DNA of 64,000 nucleotides from VRUE01 sp963708115 (lineage in GTDB: Bacteria > Actinomycetota > Thermoleophilia > Solirubrobacterales > 70-9): NCBI GenBank assembly GCA_963708115.1, contig CAVPRX010000002.1, positions 434,001-498,000 on the forward strand, written 5' to 3'. Below are positions 25,349 to 32,722 of this stretch, piece after piece (the first letter of the stretch is position 1; every line of letters starts with the position of its first letter). Made by a program: the position numbers and the translations under genes. Below the pieces are notes generated by a model. That model was not told the origin of the DNA and did not search any database. It saw nothing but the letters and a program-made list of their open reading frames with translations.

Positions 25349-28012
25349 GTGCGACGTGTACTCCTCTGTTCATTGCTGACCGCCTGTGCGGTTGCGCTGG
25401 CGCCCGGCCCGGCCGCCGCCGCGCCCGAGCTGCCGAGCGGGTTCCAGGACTCGATCGTGCTCAGCGAAGTCCCCGAACCGACGACGATGCGCTTCTCACC
25501 CGACGGGCGGGTCTTCGTCGCCACGAAGTCGGGACAGATCCTCGTCTACGGCGACCTCGACGACACCTCGCCCGAAGTGTTCGCCGACCTGCGAACGGAG
25601 GTCTACGACAACGGCGACCGGGGCCTGCTCGGGCTGGCGCTCGACCCGGACTTCGCGGGCAACCACTATGTCTACGCGCTCTACACCTACGACCACATTC
25701 TCGGCGGGCAGGGGGAAGAAGGCAAAGTCCCGCGCTGGGGCACGCCGAACACGAGCGGTGACCCATGTCCCAAACCGGGCGGTGCCGACGTCGATGCCTG
25801 CCCGGTGAGCGGGCGCCTCGTGCGGCTCACTGCCGAAGGCAACCACGCGGAGCCGTCGTCCACCGCTCCGCAGGAGAAAGTCCTGCTCGAAGACTGGTGC
25901 CAGCAGTTCTCCTCGCACTCGATCGGCGACCTCCAGTTCGGCCCCGAGGGCGCGCTCTACGCGAGCGGGGGAGACGGGGCCAGCTTCAACAACGCCGACT
26001 ACGGCCAGTTCGGCTGGCCGCAGACGAACATGTGCGGGGATCCTCCGGGTTCGGTTGGTCAAGCGCTGTCGCCGCCCGGCGCCGAAGGCGGCGCGCTGCG
26101 CTCACAGGATCTGCGCACGCCCGCCGATCCGACGACCCTGGACGGATCCCTCATCCGGGTCGACCCCGAAACCGGGGCGGCGTGGCCGGGAAATCCGCTC
26201 TCCGCCAGCTCCGATCCGAACGCGCGGCGCATCGTCGGCTATGGCTTCCGCAACCCATTCCGTTTCACGATCGACCCCGCCAGCGGCGAGATCTACGTCG
26301 GCAACGTCGGCTGGGATGCCTACGAGGAGATCGATCGCGTGCCCGCTGTCGGCACCCTGCCGGTGTTCAACTCCGGCTGGCCCTGTTACGAGGGGCCTGG
26401 GGAGAACCCGATCTACGCCGGGCTGGAACTGAGCCTCTGCAAATCGCTCTACGCCGAATCCAGCTCGACCACGCCGCCGCTCTTCTATTACAAGCACCAC
26501 GAGAACGTCATCCCCGAAGAAGCCTGCAACAGCGGCACGGGCTCGGCGCTCGCGGGGCTCGCCTTCTACCCCGGCGGGCCCTATCCCGACTCATACGACG
26601 GCGCGCTCTTCTTCGCCGACCCGGTCCGCGGCTGCATCTGGGTGATGCACCCCGACGACGACGGTCACCCCGACCCGCTCGATACGACGACGTTCATGGC
26701 CAACGGCGGCCTCTACCCAGGAGTTGACCTGGAGGTCGGGCCCGAAGGCGACCTCTACTACGTGAAGCTCTTCGGTGACACGGAGGAAGGCACGATCCAC
26801 CGCATCTCCTACGACCCGAACGCGCCGGTCGCGAGGCTCGCCGCGGACTCGCTCTGGGGCCCGAAACCGCTCAAAGCCCATCTCGACGCGAGCGAGTCGA
26901 GCGATCCACACGGGAAAGCGCTCACCTTCAAGTGGGATCTCGACGGCAACGGCAGCTTCGAGACCGAAGGGAAAGAAGAGAGGGTCACCGATCTCAACGT
27001 CAGCCACAACGTCGACGTCGCGGTCGAGGTCAGCAACGGGGAAAAGTCGAGCGTCGCCGAGCTGACCCTGTACCCGGACGACAGCCCGCCGCAGCCGGAC
27101 ATCGCCGTGCCCGCCGAGACCCTGACCTGGGGAGTCGGCCAGCGGATCGACTTCGCGGGGTCAGCCGATGACGTCGACGAGGGCGGCGAGCTCCCGCCGT
27201 CTGACCTCTACTGGAAGACCCGCCTCTATCACTGTCCCGGCGCCTGCCATGCCCACCCGCTTCAGGTCTTCCCGGCAACCGGCGGTGGAAGTCTGCTCGC
27301 GCCCGACCACGACTATCCCTCGCGCATCGAAATCAGCCTTACCGCGACCGACGAACGCGGCCTTACTGCGACGAAAGCGATATCGATCTACCCACGCGCG
27401 GTCGATCTGAAAGTCGATTCCGATCCGGGTGGCATCGGCTTGACCGCGGGCCAGCTCAGTGGCTCGCTCCCAATCGAGTTCCGCGCCATCGAGGGCGCCC
27501 ACGTCGGTCTCTCGGCGCCGCTCACCGCAAATGTAGGTGGGCGCGAGTACAGGTGGCAGTCCTGGTCTGACGGTGGCGCTCGGGCTCACACGATCGTTGC
27601 CGATACCTCGGCGACGTACACGGCGAGCTACGCGCTGCCCGCCGGCGGATCGTCGCCCCCACCACCCCCATTGCGCCTACGGCGGCCACGCCCCGGGATC
27701 CACGCCCATCCACCCCGGTCCACCGCCAGGCGGAGTGCCGTCTTCTCGTTCTCTTCGCCCCAGCCCGGCGTCCGCTTCCGTTGCCGGCTCGATGCCAGAT
27801 CGTTCTCGGCCTGTGGCCGGACCAGCGCCTACAGGCATCTCGCGCTCGGCGGGCACGTCTTCCGTGTGATCGCTGTCGGTGGCGAAGACTGGACCGACTC
27901 GGCGCCGGCCGTATTCCACTGGAAGGTGGTCTGCGCGGCGAGCGAGCGCGCTACTCGGACGCGACGAGCGTGTGCCAGGCCGGCAGGATCGGCAGGTCGT
28001 AGAGGTCGATAG
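25349..28012 (+). CDS. Secreted PQQ-type sugar dehydrogenase-like beta-propeller with PKD domain
   Basis: The 887-residue exported protein has a signal peptide (RRVLLCSLLTACAVALAPGP) and then a six-bladed propeller of the glucose/sorbosone dehydrogenase family: TTMRFSPDGRVFVATKSGQI, NGDRGLLGLALDPDF, FSSHSIGDLQFGPEGALYAS, GYGFRNPFRFTIDP and GNVGWDAYEEID. A PKD-like domain follows (LDASESSDPHGKALTFKWDL), then further beta domains and a basic, Pro-rich tail. It likely oxidises a sugar outside the cell with PQQ or acts as a binding scaffold. The start is GTG 25349. Its end overlaps the convergent small gene at 27951 by 62 bases. Confidence 0.85.
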   Translation: MRRVLLCSLLTACAVALAPGPAAAAPELPSGFQDSIVLSEVPEPTTMRFSPDGRVFVATKSGQILVYGDLDDTSPEVFADLRTEVYDNGDRGLLGLALDPDFAGNHYVYALYTYDHILGGQGEEGKVPRWGTPNTSGDPCPKPGGADVDACPVSGRLVRLTAEGNHAEPSSTAPQEKVLLEDWCQQFSSHSIGDLQFGPEGALYASGGDGASFNNADYGQFGWPQTNMCGDPPGSVGQALSPPGAEGGALRSQDLRTPADPTTLDGSLIRVDPETGAAWPGNPLSASSDPNARRIVGYGFRNPFRFTIDPASGEIYVGNVGWDAYEEIDRVPAVGTLPVFNSGWPCYEGPGENPIYAGLELSLCKSLYAESSSTTPPLFYYKHHENVIPEEACNSGTGSALAGLAFYPGGPYPDSYDGALFFADPVRGCIWVMHPDDDGHPDPLDTTTFMANGGLYPGVDLEVGPEGDLYYVKLFGDTEEGTIHRISYDPNAPVARLAADSLWGPKPLKAHLDASESSDPHGKALTFKWDLDGNGSFETEGKEERVTDLNVSHNVDVAVEVSNGEKSSVAELTLYPDDSPPQPDIAVPAETLTWGVGQRIDFAGSADDVDEGGELPPSDLYWKTRLYHCPGACHAHPLQVFPATGGGSLLAPDHDYPSRIEISLTATDERGLTATKAISIYPRAVDLKVDSDPGGIGLTAGQLSGSLPIEFRAIEGAHVGLSAPLTANVGGREYRWQSWSDGGARAHTIVADTSATYTASYALPAGGSSPPPPPLRLRRPRPGIHAHPPRSTARRSAVFSFSSPQPGVRFRCRLDARSFSACGRTSAYRHLALGGHVFRVIAVGGEDWTDSAPAVFHWKVVCAASERATRTRRACARPAGSAGRRGR

Positions 28013-28244
28013 CCGCAGCGCGCGCCTGCTCGATCTCCTCCGAGTACCAGTAGCGCTCGAAGTCCGAGCGGCTCTCCCAGACCGAGGTCTGCTGAAAGGC
28101 CAGCGGGTCGTCGATCGAGCGGGTCAGCGACCAGCTCTTGGCGCCGAAGGCGGGCATCCGCGCCGCCGCCGGTTCCCAGAGGTCGAGCCAGCGGTCGGCC
28201 CTGAAGGGGGCGATGTGCCAGTCAAGCGTGCATACCTCGGCCAT
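27951..28244 (-). CDS. Small dimeric alpha/beta-barrel protein (ABM-like)
   Basis: The 97-residue protein contains SWSLTRSIDDPLAFQQTSVW and RSDFERYWYSEEIEQARA, the strand-then-helix pattern of antibiotic-biosynthesis-monooxygenase or stress-response dimeric alpha/beta-barrel proteins. The ATG start at 28244 sits two bases after the crotonyl-CoA carboxylase/reductase stop, so it is the last gene of that unit. Function is unknown; it could be a small monooxygenase or a structural partner. The 3' end overlaps the convergent dehydrogenase gene. Confidence 0.7.
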   Translation of the reverse strand: MAEVCTLDWHIAPFRADRWLDLWEPAAARMPAFGAKSWSLTRSIDDPLAFQQTSVWESRSDFERYWYSEEIEQARAAAIDLYDLPILPAWHTLVASE

Positions 28245-28246
28245 GT

Positions 28247-29509
28247 CTACGCTCCCACCTCGGCCCGGATCGCGCCGGGGCCGTCTTCGTTCTTGCCCTC
28301 GTCCTCGGACTCGGCTCCGACCAGGATCGAGATCTTGCCGAGGTGCTTGTTTTCGTGCAGCAGCTGGTGCGCCTCGGCGACCCCGTCGAAGCCCATCGTC
28401 TGCCAGATCACGGGCCTGACCTTGCCCTCGGCCATCAGCTGGTTGGCGCGCATGCACTCATAGGCGTTGGCGAAGTGCGAGCCGATGATCTGCTTCTGGC
28501 GCATCCACAGGTAGCGCACGTCGAAGTCGAGCTGGAAACCGGAGGTGGCGCCGCAGATGACGACTTTGCCAAACGGCTTGACGACGAAGACCGAGGTCGG
28601 GAAGGTCGCCTGGCCGACGTGCTCGAAGACGATGTCCGGCGCGTCGCCGAGGATCTCTTTGACCCGCTTGGCGAAGCCGCGCGAGGCCTTGAAGCGCTCC
28701 TTGTCGAGGGCCTTGTCGGCGAGGTTCTCCGGCGTCCGCATCATCTCGCCGAACTCGGCCCGGTTGATGTAGTCGACCGCACCCAGCTGCTTGATCAGCT
28801 CGCCCTTCTCGTCGGAGGAGACGACGCCGACTGCGTTCGCGCCGGCCGCTTTGCAGAGCTGCACGGCGAAGACGCCGAGCCCACCGGCGGCGCCCCAGAT
28901 GAGCACGTTGTGACCGGGTTGCAGCTTGCACTGGTCGATCAGCATCCGGTAGGCGGTGAAGTAGGTGAGCCCGTAAGAGGAGGAATCGGCCCAGGAGAGG
29001 TTCTGGGGGCGGGGGAGGAGCTGCTGTGCCTGCACTTTGGTGAACTGGGCAAAGGAGCCCCAGGTCGTCTCGTAGCCCCAGATCCGCTGGCTTGGCGCGG
29101 CGAGCGGGTCGAGCCCGTGCACCTCGACGTCCTCGTAGGAGGCCTGGTTGCAGTGGACGACCACCTCGTCGCCGGGCTTCCAGCGGGTGACGCCCTCGCC
29201 GACCTTCCAGACGATGCCGGAGGCATCCGAGCCGCCGATGTGGTGGCCGTACTCGGGGTGGTCGCCGTAGCCGAAGACCGAGACCGGTTTGCCGAGCGCC
29301 GCCCAGACGTTGTTGAAGTTCACTCCTGCGGCCATCACCCGCACGATCACCTCGAAGGCGCCGGGCTCCGGCACCTCGATCTGCTCGAGCTGGAAGGCAT
29401 CGGTGGGCTCGCCCTCGCGCTCCTGGCGGATCACCCACGCCGCCATCGTCTCCGGCAGCGTTCCAAGCTCAACGTCCAACTTCGCGACTGCGCTGCTATC
29501 GACGGCCAA
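28247..29509 (-). CDS. ccr: Crotonyl-CoA carboxylase/reductase
   Basis: The 420-residue zinc-less MDR protein has GVNFNNVWAALGKPVSVFGY, DHPEYGHHIGGSDASGIVWK, ETTWGSFAQFTKVQAQQLL and an NADPH-binding loop VLIWGAAGGLGVFAVQL. These long insertions are specific to crotonyl-CoA carboxylase/reductases, which make (2S)-ethylmalonyl-CoA from crotonyl-CoA, CO2 and NADPH. The start TTG at 29509 is supported by GGAGGAG six bases upstream; the next ATG would cut into the fold. With the MeaA-like mutase 4 kb away it forms the core of an ethylmalonyl-CoA route, or supplies extender units. Confidence 0.9.
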   Translation of the reverse strand: MAVDSSAVAKLDVELGTLPETMAAWVIRQEREGEPTDAFQLEQIEVPEPGAFEVIVRVMAAGVNFNNVWAALGKPVSVFGYGDHPEYGHHIGGSDASGIVWKVGEGVTRWKPGDEVVVHCNQASYEDVEVHGLDPLAAPSQRIWGYETTWGSFAQFTKVQAQQLLPRPQNLSWADSSSYGLTYFTAYRMLIDQCKLQPGHNVLIWGAAGGLGVFAVQLCKAAGANAVGVVSSDEKGELIKQLGAVDYINRAEFGEMMRTPENLADKALDKERFKASRGFAKRVKEILGDAPDIVFEHVGQATFPTSVFVVKPFGKVVICGATSGFQLDFDVRYLWMRQKQIIGSHFANAYECMRANQLMAEGKVRPVIWQTMGFDGVAEAHQLLHENKHLGKISILVGAESEDEGKNEDGPGAIRAEVGA

Positions 29510-29547
29510 AACCGGCTCCTCCGTGGTCGGGGTAAGGGCCGCGAATC

Positions 29548-30723
29548 CTAGTCGAGCGCGGGGCTCTCGGCCTCTCTCAGCTCGGGCGCCGTGATCGCCC
29601 TGACCGTGATCTCGGTCGGTTCGGGCGGCTCGATCTCTTTGCCTGGGGCGACGCCGAGCTCCTCGACCTTGCGCAGTTGCGGCAGCAGCCTGCCCTCCAT
29701 CGAGGCGACGGCGGAGTTGTAGGCGCCGGTGGCCGACCCCAGCCGTTTGCCGACCGTGTTGAAGTCGGTCAGGAACTTGGTGAAACGGGCGTGCATGGTG
29801 CCCGCGGCCTCGGCGATCTCGGCCGCCTCGGCGACCATCCGCTCCTGGCGCCAGCCGAGCTCCATCGTGCGCAACAGGCCGATCAGCGAGGTCGGGCTGA
29901 CGACCAGCACGTTGCGCTCGAGCGCGTAGTCGAAGAGCGTCGGGTCGGCGGCGAAGGCGGCGTGCATCGCGGGCTCGTTGGGGATGAAGCAGATCACGAG
30001 GTCGGGCATCTCTCCCGCCTTGAACTGCCCCTGGTAGTCCTTGGAGCTGAGGCTGCGGATGTGCTCGCGCGCCTGCCGGGCGTGACGGTCGAGCTGCACG
30101 AGGCGCTCCGCTTCGACCTCTGCCTCCTGGGCATCGAGGAAAGCGTCGAGCGGGACCTTCGAGTCGGCGACGAAGCTGCGTCCCTCTGGCAGCAGGAAAC
30201 GCGCGTCGGGCCGCAGCCTGCCGTCTTCGGTGTGGATCGTCTCCTGTAGCTCGAAGTCGACGTGTTCGGTCATGCCGGCGATCTCGACGCAGCGTCGCAG
30301 CTGCAGCTCGCCCCACTGCCCGCGCGTCTGCGGTTGGCGCAGCGCCTTCTTCAGGCCCGCGGTCTCGGAGTTGAGGTTGCCGACCGTCTGTCCCATCTGC
30401 TCCAGCAGGGTGCGCGTCTGCAGGTCGGTCTCGCCACGCCGCTGCACCTCCTTCTCGATCTTCTCCTGGCCCTTGGCGATCCGCTCCGCCAGCGCTTTGA
30501 TCTCCGCCTGTCGCTTGTCGAGGGTCGCCTCGGCGGCCTGCGCGTCGACCTTGCGCGACTCGGCGTTCATCCGCTGCAGGTCGGCGACCGCTTTCGACGT
30601 CGCCGCCTGGATCGCGGGGCCAAGATCGGGCTGCTCGACCGGCTCTTGTTGCGGGCGCGAAAGCAGCGCGAAGATGAGCCCGGCGGCGAGCAGGACGACG
30701 GCGATTGCGAGTACGACAGTCAC
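29548..30723 (-). CDS. rmuC: RmuC-family DNA recombination protein
   Basis: The 391-residue protein has an N-terminal membrane segment (VVLAIAVVLLAAGLIFALL), a long coiled coil (about residues 45-125, rich in Ala, Glu, Lys and Arg) and the RmuC nuclease-like core: RGQWGELQLRRCVEIAGM, RPDARFLLPEGRSFVADSK and VLVVSPTSLIGLLRTMELGW. RmuC limits inversions between short repeats, which is interesting in a window full of palindromes. The start is GTG 30723. It is separated from ccr by 38 bases. Confidence 0.92.
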   Translation of the reverse strand: MTVVLAIAVVLLAAGLIFALLSRPQQEPVEQPDLGPAIQAATSKAVADLQRMNAESRKVDAQAAEATLDKRQAEIKALAERIAKGQEKIEKEVQRRGETDLQTRTLLEQMGQTVGNLNSETAGLKKALRQPQTRGQWGELQLRRCVEIAGMTEHVDFELQETIHTEDGRLRPDARFLLPEGRSFVADSKVPLDAFLDAQEAEVEAERLVQLDRHARQAREHIRSLSSKDYQGQFKAGEMPDLVICFIPNEPAMHAAFAADPTLFDYALERNVLVVSPTSLIGLLRTMELGWRQERMVAEAAEIAEAAGTMHARFTKFLTDFNTVGKRLGSATGAYNSAVASMEGRLLPQLRKVEELGVAPGKEIEPPEPTEITVRAITAPELREAESPALD

Positions 30724-30785
30724 TCACCGATCGTGACGAACGAGGCAGACGCCAAGACGCCGGGGCTTCGCCGGAATTTCCGGCC

Positions 30786-30816
30786 CTGAAAAACAGACGA
30801 CCCGCCGGAGCGGGTC
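30786..30816 (-). terminator. Rho-independent terminator downstream of the tRNA-like gene
   Basis: On the minus strand GACCCGC and GCGGGTC form a 7-bp stem with a 4-base loop (30816-30799), followed within five bases by a run of five T (30793-30789). It lies about 105 bases after the tRNA-like gene and before rmuC, on the same strand. Confidence 0.7.
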
Positions 30817-30921
30817 GATGCTGCAAAAGCGGGAACCACCCCGCGCGCGACTGACAATCACCGTGAGATTAGCACGGCGGGCCGCACCAGCACTCGACCC
30901 AACACCGACTTCGAGCATCTG

Positions 30922-31014
30922 CGGAGGGCACCGGACTCGAACCGGATCCCGCTGGTCAAGCGGGACGCAACGATTGTCAATCGCGCGCAGCACGCCTGTC
31001 TGCTCCAACCCTCC
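30922..31014 (-). tRNA. tRNA-like gene with long variable arm, G73 and two GAC-bearing hairpins
   Basis: On the minus strand, 5' GGAGGGT pairs with 3' GCCCTCC (last pair G-U), followed by G as discriminator; CCA is not encoded (CAG follows). A canonical T arm is present: CCGG, loop TTCGAGT, CCGG. Between them lie a D-like arm with GG in the loop, a hairpin with loop TTGACAA (anticodon GAC, 30978-30976) on an imperfect stem, and a perfect 7-bp hairpin (TCCCGCT/AGCGGGA). The last, in class II geometry, would be the long variable arm, but its loop also reads TTGACC. Long variable arm plus G73 are serine-type identity features, while GAC is a valine anticodon. It could be an allo-tRNA-like molecule, a tRNA pseudogene or a mis-decoded tRNA. 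Confidence 0.5.
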
Positions 31015-31022
31015 ACAGAGAT

Positions 31023-31050
31023 ATTCTAGCTTACAGACAGAACAATGCAA
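31023..31050 (-). promoter_or_regulatory. Sigma-70-type promoter of the tRNA-like gene
   Basis: On the minus strand TTGCAT (31050-31045), a 16-base spacer and TAGAAT (31028-31023) make a good -35/-10 pair. The -10 box ends 8 bases before the first acceptor-stem base, so transcription would begin essentially at the mature 5' end. Confidence 0.6.
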
Positions 31051-31074
31051 CCCCTGTGGCTGCCCGCCGGATGG

Positions 31075-31590
31075 CTATGGCAGCAGCAGGTCGTTCTGAG
31101 ACGACGTGCGGTACGGCCCGACGACCAGCTTCGCCGGTTTGGCGCCGGGGATGTCGGCGGCGCTCACCCGGTAGACGCCGGTGGGCAGGATCGCCTGCAT
31201 GGTCACGCCGGCGTTGGCGTAGAGCGCTTCGGAGCTGAAGCTCTTGCTGCCGTGGACCTCGAGGCGGGAATCGACGTCGGTCAGGTTGGCGGCGACGAAG
31301 ACGACGTTGAGCGGGGCGTTGGAGCGAACTTGCGGTTGTCCGGCGTGCTGGTTCTGCGGTATCTGCTGGGTCGGTTCGGGGCCGACTGCGATCCGCGGTG
31401 GCTGCACGGTGACCGTGTCTTCGCTGATCGCGACGCTGATCCGGGTCGGAGGCTGGGGGCGTGCTTCGTTGGGGTGTTCCTCGGCGCCGCAACCGGCGCC
31501 GAGCAGCGCGACGGCGCCAAGCGAGCAGGCCAGAACGGCCACGGTCGCCCGCGGCGCCGCGAAAAGTCGCCTGCCTCGCCACCAACCCAT
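31075..31590 (-). CDS. Probable lipoprotein of unknown function
   Basis: The 171-residue protein has an N-terminal hydrophobic segment ending in VALLGAGCGAEEHP, an imperfect lipobox, so it is probably anchored outside the membrane. The mature part is short and beta-rich, with repeated motifs such as ISVAISEDTVTVQPPRI and NVVFVAANLTDVDSRLEV; I do not recognise the fold. ATG 31590 was chosen because it starts the signal peptide. It lies 10 bases after ygfZ on the same strand, so the two are probably co-transcribed. Its 3' end is just upstream of the tRNA-like promoter. Confidence 0.65.
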   Translation of the reverse strand: MGWWRGRRLFAAPRATVAVLACSLGAVALLGAGCGAEEHPNEARPQPPTRISVAISEDTVTVQPPRIAVGPEPTQQIPQNQHAGQPQVRSNAPLNVVFVAANLTDVDSRLEVHGSKSFSSEALYANAGVTMQAILPTGVYRVSAADIPGAKPAKLVVGPYRTSSQNDLLLP

Positions 31591-31600
31591 CGGGCGGAAT

Positions 31601-32554
31601 CTAGCCGAACGGCAGGTCGACCACGCGAGCCGTAACGCCATCTTCACCTACGACCAGCTCGGCGCCGGGCTCGGCCTCGCGGCGGACGATCGCCAGCGCG
31701 ATCGGGCCGCGAGCGGGGGAGACGCAGGCGCTGCCGATCCGGCCGACCTCCTTCTCGCCCAGCTGAAGGCTCGCGTTGGGGGCGGCTGGGGCGCTCAGCT
31801 CGAGGCCGCGCAGGTGGCGGTTGGGGCGGCCCTTGTAGTGGAGGCGGGCGACCGGCTCCTGGCCGATGTAACAACCCTTGGTGAAGCTGACGGCGCGCTC
31901 GACGATGCCGGCCTCGGCGGGCATCGTCTCGGCGCTCATCTCTGCTCCGAACCGGGGGGTGCCGGCCTCGATCCGAATCACCTCGGCTGCCTCGGAGCCG
32001 ACCTCGACCGCGCCCGCGTCGAGGAGGGCTTCGCGCGGGCGCGCGGCCTCGGCGGTCTTGACGATCAGGTCGATGCCGGCGACGGTGCCGACGGCAAGGC
32101 AATCGACCCCGGCAACGCTCACCGCTTCGCAGGCGTTCTCCGGGAGCACTGACGTGCCCGCGATCTCGACGCTGCGCGGGCCGATCAGCGAGAGGATCGC
32201 CCGCTCCCCGGTCAGGTCGGCGATCGCCACCTCACGACCGATCTTGTACATCTCCAGGTGGCGCTGGGCCGCTGCGAGGGCCTCCGGCTCGGTGTCGATC
32301 CAGATCTCCTCGGTCGAGGTGCGCAGGACACGCATGTCGGCCTGCATGTGGCCCTTGCGGTCGAGCAATGCGGCGTACTGGCCGTCCCCCGGCGACAGCG
32401 CCTCGACGTCGTTGGTCAGCTGACCCTGCAGGTACTCGGCTGCTTCGCCGCCGCTGACGATCAGCTTGCCGCGATCGGACCGATCCAGCAGCCCACACTC
32501 CTCGCGCAGCTGTCGGTATTGCGCATCGAGCTCGAGTGCGACGGCTTCAGCCAT
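31601..32554 (-). CDS. ygfZ: YgfZ/GcvT-like folate-binding protein
   Basis: This 317-residue GcvT-fold protein contains the YgfZ signature FTKGCYIGQEPVARLHYKG (KGCYxGQE) and DRSDRGKLIVSGGEAAEYLQ near the start. YgfZ proteins bind tetrahydrofolate and support repair or assembly of Fe-S enzymes in the cytoplasm. That fits a genome with the radical-SAM Fe-S enzyme FbiC, although the genes are not linked. The ATG start is at 32554, and the gene is divergent from the metal operon at 32723. It is distinguished from glycine-cleavage GcvT by the KGCYIGQE motif and shorter length. Confidence 0.9.
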   Translation of the reverse strand: MAEAVALELDAQYRQLREECGLLDRSDRGKLIVSGGEAAEYLQGQLTNDVEALSPGDGQYAALLDRKGHMQADMRVLRTSTEEIWIDTEPEALAAAQRHLEMYKIGREVAIADLTGERAILSLIGPRSVEIAGTSVLPENACEAVSVAGVDCLAVGTVAGIDLIVKTAEAARPREALLDAGAVEVGSEAAEVIRIEAGTPRFGAEMSAETMPAEAGIVERAVSFTKGCYIGQEPVARLHYKGRPNRHLRGLELSAPAAPNASLQLGEKEVGRIGSACVSPARGPIALAIVRREAEPGAELVVGEDGVTARVVDLPFG

Positions 32555-32572
32555 AGCTCGATTCTAGAAAGC

Positions 32573-32654
32573 GGTTGTCGTGGGCGACGGGGATGACCCC
32601 GACCGAGCCTTCACGGCTGTGCTCGGTCGGGGTCATCCCCGTCGCCCTACAACC
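32573..32654. repeat. Long palindrome with perfect 26-bp arms
   Basis: The arms 32582-32607 and 32622-32647 are perfect reverse complements (26 bp) around a 14-base loop. Outer GGTTGT (32573-32578) and ACAACC (32649-32654) extend the pairing after a small bulge. The core GACGGGGATGACCCC resembles the arm of the palindrome inside fbiC. It sits between divergent genes (ygfZ and the metal operon), so it is not a conventional terminator for either. Confidence 0.85.
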
Positions 32655-32657
32655 AAC

Positions 32658-32696
32658 TTTTAGATATGCCAAAATCTGATTTAGATGTATCTAAAA
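32658..32696 (+). promoter_or_regulatory. Putative MntR/DtxR operator upstream of the metal operon
   Basis: TTTAGAT GT ATCTAAA (32680-32695) is a perfect 16-bp dyad in an AT-rich patch. An additional TTTTAGATA at 32658-32666 pairs with TATCTAAAA at 32688-32696, so two overlapping sites are possible. It lies 27 bases upstream of the multicopper oxidase start; the operon encodes its own DtxR-family repressor. Size and AT-rich dyad fit DtxR/MntR operators. Confidence 0.65.
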
Positions 32697-32722
32697 CTTT
32701 CTCTGGATCGTATCTCTCGGCA

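Noticed and set aside
30922..31014. Ordinary tRNA-Val (GAC)
   Set aside because: Normal valine tRNAs are class I; the 7-bp extra arm, the imperfect anticodon stem and the second GAC loop do not fit.
30922..31014. Selenocysteine tRNA
   Set aside because: No UCA anticodon, and the acceptor stem has 7 rather than 8 pairs.
32573..32654. Rho-independent terminator
   Set aside because: Despite the long stem, it lies upstream of both neighbouring genes and has no T run.
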